Both the position numbers and the translations under genes were made by a program. DNA of 51,736 nt from Methylobacterium persicinum. GTDB taxonomy: Bacteria > Pseudomonadota > Alphaproteobacteria > Rhizobiales > Beijerinckiaceae. Each line of letters opens with the position of its first letter. The first letter of the stretch is position 1. The stretch lies in NCBI RefSeq assembly GCF_022179525.1, contig NZ_BPQX01000072.1, positions 1 to 51,736 on the forward strand, in the 5' to 3' direction. The notes under the pieces are model-generated. The model saw nothing but the letters and a program-made list of their open reading frames with translations. It was not told the origin of the DNA and did not search any database. Of this stretch, positions 7,984 through 14,384 are shown piece by piece.

Positions 7984-8910
7984 ATGACCCTTGCCGGCCT
8001 CACCCTCCTGCGGCCGTGGTGGCTCGCCGCGCTCCCTGTCGTGGTGGCCCTGGCCCTCTATGCCGTCCGCCGGGCCGCGCCCCTCGGCGACTGGGGCCGG
8101 GAGGTCGATCCCGCCCTGATGGACTACCTCTCCCGCTCCGGGGCAGTGCTCGGCGGCCGGCGCGGCGCCAACCTCGCCGCGGGCCTCTGCGCCGGGGGAC
8201 TCGTCCTGGCGCTCTCCGGACCCGCCGTCGAGCGCCGGGACACGGGCAGCTTCCGCAACCTCGACGAGACGATCCTCGTCCTCGACCTGTCCCGGTCCGT
8301 TGCCGAGGGCGGCAACCTGCAGGCCATGCGCGAGGCCGCCGCCGCCGTCGCCGAGGCGGCAGGGACCCGGCCGGTGGCCCTCGTCGTCTATGCCGGCGAC
8401 GCGTATCTCGCCGTCTCCCCCACCACCGACCGGGACAGCCTCGGCACCACCCTCTTCGCCCTCGACGCGGACACGGTCCCCGACCGGGGCAGCCATCCCG
8501 AACGCGGCATCGCCCTGGCCGCGCGGACCCTGGCCGAGTCCGGCGTCATCGCCGCGGATGTGGTGCTGATCAGCGACGGGGATGGGATCGGCGAGGCGGC
8601 CCTGCGCGAGGCCGCCGCGATCCGCGCCAGGGGCTGGCGGCTCGACACCCTCTTCGTCCCCGCGACAAAGCCCCTGCCCCCGGGGGCGCCGAAACCCGAT
8701 CCGGGCCCGCTGCAGCGCCTCGCCGCGGCCGGCGGTGGGACGAGCGCCACCATCACCACGGCCGATCCCGTGATCGCGCAGGTCTCCGCGCCTACGGCCC
8801 AGCACCTTGCCGCGGGCGGATACGGCGTCGTCGCCTTCGCCGATCTCGGGCGCTGGCTCCTGGCGCTGGCCGCCCTGCCCGCCCTTCTCCTGTTCCGCCG
8901 GAGCGCCTGA
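7984..8910 (+). CDS. VWA-domain membrane protein, BatB/MxaL-like
   Basis: This 308-aa protein has an N-terminal membrane segment (MTLAGLTLLRPWW, then a helix to ~28), a second helix at about 63-79, a VWA domain with the MIDAS motif DLSRS (Asp101, Ser103, Ser105) and a C-terminal helix (about 290-303). The ATG at 7984 is preferred because BatB-type proteins begin with this Pro-Trp-Trp segment. An earlier ATG at 7936 has a GAGAGGGG-like site but lies in repeat sequence. Stop and next start overlap (TGATG at 8908-8912). Probably the second VWA partner of the MoxR ATPase. Confidence 0.88.
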   Translation: MTLAGLTLLRPWWLAALPVVVALALYAVRRAAPLGDWGREVDPALMDYLSRSGAVLGGRRGANLAAGLCAGGLVLALSGPAVERRDTGSFRNLDETILVLDLSRSVAEGGNLQAMREAAAAVAEAAGTRPVALVVYAGDAYLAVSPTTDRDSLGTTLFALDADTVPDRGSHPERGIALAARTLAESGVIAADVVLISDGDGIGEAALREAAAIRARGWRLDTLFVPATKPLPPGAPKPDPGPLQRLAAAGGGTSATITTADPVIAQVSAPTAQHLAAGGYGVVAFADLGRWLLALAALPALLLFRRSA

Positions 8911-9815
8911 TGCCGGCCGCCCTCGCCCCAACCCGGATCATCGGCCTTCCCCCCTCCTGGCGGCGGACGGCGCGGATCGCCGGGCTGGTCCTCGTCGCCC
9001 TGGGGCTCATAGTGCTCGCGGCCCTGTCCCAGCCCCGCACCGGCTTCGGCCGGCTGCTGATGGGCCTGCACCTGCCCGGCCTCGCCGCGCGGGTCTTCGA
9101 CGATCCGGCCTGGCGGGGGGCCGCCCTCTACGAGGCGGGCCGGCCGGAGGATGCCGCGGCCCTGTTCCGCAACGGCGGCCGGCGGGCGAGCTACAATCTC
9201 GGCAACGCCCTGGCCCGGGCCGGAGACCTGCCCGGCGCCGTCGCCGCCTATGACGAGGCCCTGCGCTTCAACCCCCGGGACGCCGATGCCCAGGCCAACC
9301 GCGCCCTGATCGCCCGCATGCTGGAGGAGGCCATCGACCGCGGCCCCGGCGGCGGCATCGCCAACGGTACCGCCCAGTACGGCGCCCGCTACAACAACAC
9401 CGGCAACCACGACCAGAACAACGACATCAACGCCTCCTCAAGCGGTGAGGGTCTCGCGGGCAACAAGGAATCGAACACCAGCGCCTCCCTGCCCGGCAAC
9501 AGCGCGGTGTCCCGCCGGGGCCGCTCGGAACAGGCGGCCGTCGATTCCGTGGGCGGCAAGGCCCGGGGTTCGGTGGGCGACGCCGCCGGCCGGGGACGGT
9601 CCGGCACCGGTCTCGCCATGGTCGCGGAGGCGCCCGAACGGGAGGTCCGCCGGGTGACGAAGAGCTTCGAGGCCCATGAGATCCGCCCGGACCGGCTGTG
9701 GCTCCAGACCCTGCCCGACGATCCCGGCCGCTATCTGAAGCTCCGCCTCAAGGCCGAGCAGGCCCGCCGGGTCGCGGCCGGCACCGCCATGCCCGCCGGG
9801 AGCAACCCATGGTGA
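8910..9815 (+). CDS. TPR-containing membrane protein, BatC/MxaK-like
   Basis: This 301-aa protein has one membrane helix near residues 25-43, followed by tetratricopeptide-type repeats (ASYNLGNALARAGDLPGAV and AAYDEALRFNPRDADAQANRAL), as in BatC. The middle (about 150-225) is a Gly/Asn/Ser-rich low-complexity linker, and the C-terminus (about 245-285) is a conserved charged segment. It overlaps the preceding stop by one base and its last seven bases overlap the next gene. The likely role is a scaffold for the VWA proteins, inferred from position and TPR content. Confidence 0.85.
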   Translation: MPAALAPTRIIGLPPSWRRTARIAGLVLVALGLIVLAALSQPRTGFGRLLMGLHLPGLAARVFDDPAWRGAALYEAGRPEDAAALFRNGGRRASYNLGNALARAGDLPGAVAAYDEALRFNPRDADAQANRALIARMLEEAIDRGPGGGIANGTAQYGARYNNTGNHDQNNDINASSSGEGLAGNKESNTSASLPGNSAVSRRGRSEQAAVDSVGGKARGSVGDAAGRGRSGTGLAMVAEAPEREVRRVTKSFEAHEIRPDRLWLQTLPDDPGRYLKLRLKAEQARRVAAGTAMPAGSNPW

Positions 9816-11092
9816 TCGTCTCGAGGATGCCCGCCGTCATCGGGAGGGTGTCCCTCCTGGCCGCCTGGCTGCTGGTGGCCCTGACCCTGCCCGCCCTCGC
9901 GGAGGTCGAGCCCGGCGACCTGACTCTCACCGTCACCCCCGAGCTCAACGGCGGGGCGGCGCCCTATGCCCGGGAGATGGTGCTCCTGAAGATCCACGGG
10001 GTCTACAAGCAACCGATCCTGCTGGAGGAGGTCATCCAGCCGCCGCTCGCCAACTTCACCTGGACCCAGCTCGGACGCGACCACTGGAGCAAGACCCAGC
10101 TCCCCGACGGGCAGAGTGCCATCGCCTTCGACCGGACCGTGGCGATCTTTCCCCACCATGCGGGCGACTTCACCCTCGAACCCTTCGTCCACCGGCTCAC
10201 CATCAACGACGTGGGCGAGCGCAAGGTGGTCGACGTGCGCTCGCAGCCGATCCCCTTCGTGGTCGCGGCCTGGACGGCGCCCACCGGCGGCCCCGACGCT
10301 AAGGACCCCTGGTGGTTGCCCGCCAGGGACGTGAGCATCACCGATTCCTGGAGCCGCGACCCCGAGACCGTGAAGGTCGGCGAGACCGTCCGCCGGACCG
10401 TGACCCTCGAAGCGCAGGGCGTGCTCGCCGAAGGCCTGCCGCCCCGGCCAGTGATGCGCACCCGGGGCATCATCACCTTCGCGGGTCCCGTCAGCCGGGA
10501 AACGATCATCACCCCCGCCGGCCCGGTCGCCCGGGCGACCTATATCTGGGACGTGAAGCCCGGTGTGCCCGAGGTGATTCCCCTCGACGCCATCGAAATC
10601 CCCTGGTTCGACACGGTCTCGCGGACCATGCGGGAGGCCGAGATTCCCGCCCGCCAGATCGGTGGCGGCCTGCCCGACCGGGAGACCGACGGTGGCATCC
10701 CCGCCGCGCCGCCCGCCTTCCTCGCCGCCACCGCAGGGGTGATGGCCTTCGGCCTCGGCCTCGCCCTCCTCGGGATCCGCCGCGACAGGGCTACGTTGCG
10801 ATTACCCACCCCCATCGCCCGCGACCTTCGCCGGGCCGCCGGAGCCGGGGATGCCCCGGGATTCCGGGCGGCCGTGGCGGCGGGGGAGAGGGCGGTTCCG
10901 GATCTCGCCCGGCGCTGGCGTGACGAGCCGGCGATCCGCGACGGTCTCGCTGCCCTGGACCGGGCCGTCTACGGCCCGGCAGGCGGAGAGGCGCCGGACC
11001 TTCGCGCCCTCGCCCGCGCCCTGGCCCGGAGCCGCGCACCGTCCGGCCAGGCTGCGTCCGGCGGCCTCAAGCCCCTCGACGGGCCGGCCTGA
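9809..11092 (+). CDS. BatD-like exported membrane protein
   Basis: This 427-aa protein starts at the ATG at 9809, overlapping the TPR gene. A signal peptide ends near ALA (residue ~31). A long beta-rich periplasmic region follows (about 35-310), typical of BatD/oxygen-tolerance proteins, with a phrase on cell-surface-type strands (FPHHAGDFTLEPF). A transmembrane helix at about 308-328 leads to a cytoplasmic helical tail of ~95 residues. It closes the MoxR/VWA operon. BatD family function is not established biochemically; the operon context says envelope protein maturation. Confidence 0.82.
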   Translation: MVIVSRMPAVIGRVSLLAAWLLVALTLPALAEVEPGDLTLTVTPELNGGAAPYAREMVLLKIHGVYKQPILLEEVIQPPLANFTWTQLGRDHWSKTQLPDGQSAIAFDRTVAIFPHHAGDFTLEPFVHRLTINDVGERKVVDVRSQPIPFVVAAWTAPTGGPDAKDPWWLPARDVSITDSWSRDPETVKVGETVRRTVTLEAQGVLAEGLPPRPVMRTRGIITFAGPVSRETIITPAGPVARATYIWDVKPGVPEVIPLDAIEIPWFDTVSRTMREAEIPARQIGGGLPDRETDGGIPAAPPAFLAATAGVMAFGLGLALLGIRRDRATLRLPTPIARDLRRAAGAGDAPGFRAAVAAGERAVPDLARRWRDEPAIRDGLAALDRAVYGPAGGEAPDLRALARALARSRAPSGQAASGGLKPLDGPA

Positions 11093-11189
11093 GCGAGGCC
11101 CATCTTCGCTTCGTGATGGAACGGAAGGGAACGCTGTCCGCAGATAGGCCTTGGAGGCCCGGTGCCACCCGCTACCGGAGATTCCAGCC

Positions 11190-11618
11190 ATGATCGGACA
11201 AACCCGCGCCCCGACCCTTCTCGCCGCCCTCGTCATTGTCGGCTTCGCCCTCCCGGCCGTCCTGCCCCACGCTGCCGCCGCCCGGTCGGGCGGCTCCGCG
11301 AACGCCATGAAGGCCATCGACACCGACAACGACGGCACCATCGACCTCACCGAGGCCCAGGCGGCCGGCGGGGCGACCTTCGAGCGCCTCGACAAGGACA
11401 AGGACGGCTCCGTGGACACCAAGGAGCTTCAGGGTCGGGTCAGCCGCAAGGAAATGAAGACCATCGATCCCGACGGCGACAACAAGATCGACCGGAAGGA
11501 ATACGACACCCTCGTCGCCGACCGCTTCAAGGCCGCCGATCCCGATGGCGACGGCAAGCTCGACGCCAAGGAACTCAAGACGAGCGCGGGCAAGAACCTC
11601 CTCAAGCTCATCAAATAA
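11190..11618 (+). CDS. Secreted four-EF-hand protein, lanmodulin-like
   Basis: This 142-aa protein has a signal peptide (1-31), then four EF-hand loops at 44-55, 68-79, 93-104 and 117-128. Inter-loop spacing is 12, 13 and 12 residues. As I recall it, that equals lanmodulin of Methylorubrum extorquens, which binds lanthanides with picomolar affinity. The linkers also resemble it (QGRVS before loop 3, RFKAADPDG at loop 4, a C-terminal SAGKNLLKLIK tail). All loops have Asp at position 9, a lanmodulin feature. Lanmodulin has Pro at position 2 in all loops; here only loops 3 and 4 do, while loops 1 and 2 have Thr and Lys. Loop 3 has Asn for Gly at position 6. CCGGAG precedes the ATG. Could be a lanmodulin paralogue or a Ca2+ binder. 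Confidence 0.85.
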   Translation: MIGQTRAPTLLAALVIVGFALPAVLPHAAAARSGGSANAMKAIDTDNDGTIDLTEAQAAGGATFERLDKDKDGSVDTKELQGRVSRKEMKTIDPDGDNKIDRKEYDTLVADRFKAADPDGDGKLDAKELKTSAGKNLLKLIK

Positions 11619-11629
11619 TCCGCGCCCAC

Positions 11630-11652
11630 CGGGAGGGCCCACGGCCCTCCCG
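11630..11652 (+). terminator. Hairpin terminator after the EF-hand gene
   Basis: A perfect 10-bp stem CGGGAGGGCC / GGCCCTCCCG with a CAC loop begins 12 bases past the stop codon and is followed by ATTTCATT, a plausible intrinsic terminator. Confidence 0.75.
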
Positions 11653-11818
11653 ATTTCATTGCCTGATTTTTAGGCAGGCGAATGTTTTCATCAAAAGCTC
11701 AAGTCCTGGGCAGGCATCAATATTTTGCAGTATCTTGTTGAAACTGCATTCGCTCCGTAAATCGAGAATCAACGGACAAGACGATCCGGATTTTCGAGAT
11801 ATCCCGGAGGAAGAGATC

Positions 11819-12331
11819 ATGGCCCACGTGAACGAGGTCAAGGACAGGTTCCGCACCCGCCTCGCCGCCGCCGACGCCCGCAGCAACGGTTTCCGTCAGA
11901 AGCTCCTCGAGGACGGCACCCGCGCCCTTCAGCCGGTGATCGACGTGCTGCACCTGATGGCGGAGGTCCTCAACGAGGAGCACAACACCCACGGCAGCAT
12001 CACCGGCGCCGAACTGACCATCGACACTGACAACTTCGTCACCCTCTGCGCCCGCCTGCGCGGGGTGGAGTGCGAGCAGAAGATCAAGGTCAAGTATGGC
12101 CCCGAACTCGGCGGCAAGAACTACATCTCGGTCTCGGGCCTGCATCAGCGCTACAACGAGCGCCTCGCTCCCGGTTCCAGCGCCAGCGCGCATATCGGCC
12201 GGGTGATCGGCAGCGACATCCATCTCGACGAGCACCGCGGCGCCGACCTCGCGGAGGTGATCCGCGACGTGATCGAGGATTTCTACGTCGCGCAGATCGA
12301 GCAGCGCAGCCACTTCCCCGTCGCGGCGTGA
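11819..12331 (+). CDS. Conserved-looking hypothetical protein
   Basis: This 170-aa cytoplasmic protein is not recognised. It starts at the ATG at 11819 with a strong GGAGG eight bases upstream. Residues 1-50 are amphipathic helix (VKDRFRTRLAAADARS); the centre (about 60-115) looks like beta strands; the C-terminus ends with an acidic helix (ADLAEVIRDVIEDFYVAQIEQ). There is no signal peptide or membrane segment. It follows a distinctly AT-rich 165-bp leader (11653-11818) that probably holds its own promoter, so it appears to be an independent unit beside the lanmodulin-like gene. Function unknown. Confidence 0.7.
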   Translation: MAHVNEVKDRFRTRLAAADARSNGFRQKLLEDGTRALQPVIDVLHLMAEVLNEEHNTHGSITGAELTIDTDNFVTLCARLRGVECEQKIKVKYGPELGGKNYISVSGLHQRYNERLAPGSSASAHIGRVIGSDIHLDEHRGADLAEVIRDVIEDFYVAQIEQRSHFPVAA

Positions 12332-12383
12332 CGGAGGGGCTTGAGAGGGTTTTCTGTCGTCCTTGGATCACGCCATTTCCACG

Positions 12384-12474
12384 GTCATTGCGAGCGCAGC
12401 GAAGCTACCCAGGGATCCGCCACATCCGGTCAGGTCCCGCTGCCCTGGATTGCTTCGCTGTCGCTCGCAAGGAC
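12384..12474. repeat. Single copy of a palindromic intergenic element (family D)
   Basis: The sequence from GTCATTGCGAGCGCAGCGAAG to TTGCTTCGCTGTCGCTCGCAAGGAC (12384-12474) folds back on itself as a long imperfect hairpin. The pattern of 'gtcattgcgagcgaagcgaagcaatcc' with its inverse is a widespread bacterial extragenic palindrome. Only one copy is seen here. Confidence 0.7.
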
Positions 12475-12583
12475 GGTGGAGCGGGCAATCCAGATCAAAC
12501 CGAAACCGCTCTCAGGACCGTGAAACGGCGGGCCGGGGACCCTCTGGCGGCCCCGCCACCAACCTGTTAGTTCCCCCTGCGAT

Positions 12584-12645
12584 GGGGATGGAGCTCCCCG
12601 ATAACCGCCTTGCCGGATGACCGGCCTGGGCTGATGGCTCCTACC
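12584..12645 (+). promoter_or_regulatory. Fluoride riboswitch (crcB motif)
   Basis: The leader of crcB contains GGGGATGGAGCTCCCC followed by GATAACCGCC, a variable stem (GCCGGATGACCGGC) and GGGCTGATGGCTCCTAC. These are the conserved blocks of the crcB-motif RNA: the GATGGnG hairpin, the AACCGCC segment that pairs with it, and the terminal CTGATGGCTCCTAC. Downstream, CCGCAAGGGCATG and CGCCCGCGG can pair as an expression-platform hairpin. It sits about 80 bases before a fluoride exporter gene, the standard target. Fluoride binding is inferred from motif and context. Confidence 0.9.
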
Positions 12646-12723
12646 GCAAGGGCATGTTCGCCCGCGGTGGGGCCGTGGCCGCATCGCGAGCGGACTGCTC
12701 GTCCAAACGGGGACGGGACAGGC

Positions 12724-13113
12724 ATGATCAACACCCTCATCGTTTTCCTCGGGGCCGGGCTCGGCGGCGGGTTTCGCCATGGGCTCAACGTCGCCGTCGC
12801 GCGGCTTCTGCCGGGGCTCGGGTTTCCCCTGGCGACCCTCATCATCAACGTGCTCGGCTCGTTCCTGATGGGCGTGCTCGCCGAGGGTTTCGCCCTGCGT
12901 GGCGCCGCGGGCCATCCGGCCCGGCTGTTCCTGACCACCGGGGTGCTCGGCGGCTTCACCACCTTCTCGACCTTCTCCCTGGATGCCATTGCCCTCTACG
13001 AACGGGGCGAGACGGCGGTCTCGGCGGCCTATGTCCTGGCCTCGGTCGCCGGGGGATTGCTCGGCCTCGTCGCGGGCTTCGCCCTCGTGCGGACCGTGTT
13101 GAGTGGGTCGTGA
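12724..13113 (+). CDS. crcB: Fluoride ion exporter/channel CrcB (Fluc)
   Basis: This 129-aa inner-membrane protein belongs to the Fluc family, which exports fluoride as a dual-topology dimer. It has four hydrophobic segments and the family motifs GGGFRHGLN (N-terminal), INVLGSFLMG and GVLGGFTTFSTFS; the last holds the phenylalanines lining the fluoride path and the central Na+ site. The ATG at 12724 is chosen for correct length; an earlier in-frame ATG would put leader RNA in the protein. It is preceded by a fluoride riboswitch, so expression should rise with fluoride. It converges on the regulator gene at 13133. Confidence 0.96.
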   Translation: MINTLIVFLGAGLGGGFRHGLNVAVARLLPGLGFPLATLIINVLGSFLMGVLAEGFALRGAAGHPARLFLTTGVLGGFTTFSTFSLDAIALYERGETAVSAAYVLASVAGGLLGLVAGFALVRTVLSGS

Positions 13114-13132
13114 CCCCGCGGCAGAGAAAACG

Positions 13133-13963
13133 TCACTCGGCGATGAATTTCATCCGGTGGTCCCGGTGCAGGTCGAGGATCGCCGCGGCGGTCTCCTCGA
13201 TGGAGCGCCGGGTCACGTCGATGGTCGGCCAGCGGTTCTTCATGAACAGGCGCCGGGAGGCGGTGATCTCGTCGGACACCGCCTCCCGGTCCACGTAGAG
13301 CGAGGTTTCGTCGGCGTTGAGGCTCGACAGCCGGTTCTGCCGGATCTGGATGATCCGCTCGGGCGAGGCGAACAGTCCGACGATGAGCGGCTTGCGGGCC
13401 GCCTCGATCGCCGGCGGCATCGGCATGCCCGGGACGAGGGGCAGGTTCGTCGTCTTAAGCCCGCGGTTGGCGAGGTAGATCGAGGTCGGCGTCTTCGACG
13501 TGCGGCTGACGCCGAGCAGGATCACGTCCGCCTCCTCCAGATCCTCCGGCAGGTTGCCGTCGTCGTGGGCGAGGGTGAAGTTCATCGCGTCGATGCGCTT
13601 GAAGTACTCGGCGTTCAGCATGTGCTGGGCGCCCGGCCGGGCCGCCTTCTGCGTGCCGAGGTAGGATTGCAGAAGGTCGTGGACCGGCTGCAGCACCGAG
13701 AGGCAGGGCGAACCCGATTCCCGCGCCGCCATCTCGAGCCGCTGGCCGAGATCGCCCCCCACCAGGGTGTAGAGCACGAGGCCCGGCGCCGCCCGGATCT
13801 CCGAGATCACCCGTTCGAGCTGGGAGGCCGAGCGCACCAGCGGGTAGACGTGCTCGATGGCCGAGACGCCTTCGTACTGCGCCGCCGCCGCCCGGCCGAC
13901 ATTGATGAGCGTCTCGCCCGTGGAATCGGAGACGAGATGGAGATGAAAGTAGCTGCGGCTCAT
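13133..13963 (-). CDS. Putative pyruvate, phosphate dikinase regulatory protein (DUF299/PPSR)
   Basis: This 276-aa protein belongs to the bifunctional kinase/phosphorylase family that turns pyruvate phosphate dikinase or PEP synthase off and on by threonine phosphorylation. The P-loop-like GVSRTSKT is at 151-158, with conserved VSDSTGET near the N-terminus (11-18) and DVTRRSIEETAA near the C-terminus. The start ATG at 13961-13963 has GGAGAC upstream. It is the homologue of Rickettsia RP001, which flanks the replication origin opposite hemE in several alphaproteobacteria. Here it diverges from hemE over 420 bases. The usual downstream neighbours maf, aroE and coaE are absent; crcB is there instead. 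Confidence 0.92.
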   Translation of the reverse strand: MSRSYFHLHLVSDSTGETLINVGRAAAAQYEGVSAIEHVYPLVRSASQLERVISEIRAAPGLVLYTLVGGDLGQRLEMAARESGSPCLSVLQPVHDLLQSYLGTQKAARPGAQHMLNAEYFKRIDAMNFTLAHDDGNLPEDLEEADVILLGVSRTSKTPTSIYLANRGLKTTNLPLVPGMPMPPAIEAARKPLIVGLFASPERIIQIRQNRLSSLNADETSLYVDREAVSDEITASRRLFMKNRWPTIDVTRRSIEETAAAILDLHRDHRMKFIAE

Positions 13964-14384
13964 GCGCGGCGTCTCCGGCCGGTTCCGGTTATCCAACGGC
14001 GAGGCGCCGGGGAGTCGACAAGTGTGGATAGGCAGCCCTGTCGGGCCGGTCCAGTGCCCAGGCGCGGTCGGCTATCGACTCCTGGATGCACAGGCCGTCA
14101 AATCGGGGCGGATTCCAGCCGCGAGTCGGGAAAACCCGGACGCCATGGGGCCGATCCGGCACACCGCCCCGGCCAAGGCCTTGAACGGGAACCCTCTTCC
14201 ATCATCTTCGCGCAAATCCTTTAAAGCCTCGTTAACGCCGCCCCGCCGGGGATCACGTGTGGACACGGTTGCGCTCCCGTGATCCACGCTCCAAGAGAAA
14301 AAACAGAGTCTAAGATTCTCTCTTTATCTTTATGAGAGGACCCCTGGGGATCGTCGCGACCGGACCGGTTTGCGAGAAGAGCGG
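13964..14384. other. Candidate chromosomal replication origin (oriC) between RP001 homologue and hemE
   Basis: This 421-bp gene-free region has features expected of a Caulobacter-type origin. DnaA-box-like sequences: TGTGGATAG (14023-14031, one mismatch to TGTGGATAA), TTATCCAAC (13989-13997, two), TGATCCACG (14280-14288, one mismatch to the Caulobacter G-box TGATCCACA) and TGTGGACAC (14258-14266, weak). A perfect TTAA-N7-TTAAC CtrA motif lies at 14221-14236. An 8-bp inverted repeat GGATCACG/CGTGATCC spans 14249-14285. An AT-rich tract at ~14291-14336 could be the unwinding element or the hemE promoter. RP001 and hemE flank known origins in Caulobacter and Rickettsia. Strand bias of genes to the left does not favour an origin, so this is a hypothesis. 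Confidence 0.5.
14221..14236. promoter_or_regulatory. Consensus CtrA-binding motif TTAA-N7-TTAAC
   Basis: TTAAAGCCTCGTTAAC matches the CtrA consensus at all nine fixed positions. In Caulobacter, CtrA binds such sites in the origin and the hemE promoter to repress initiation. Here it is ~150 bases upstream of hemE. Confidence 0.6.

Noticed and set aside
4296-11092. Calling this the mxa methanol-dehydrogenase operon
   Set aside because: No mxaF, mxaJ, mxaG or mxaI is present, and the BatD-like and TPR genes fit the generic MoxR/Bat class. Similarity to mxaRSACKL is one of layout only.
11190-11618. Naming the EF-hand gene lanM outright
   Set aside because: Two loops lack the Pro at position 2 and one lacks Gly at position 6, so lanthanide selectivity cannot be claimed from sequence alone.
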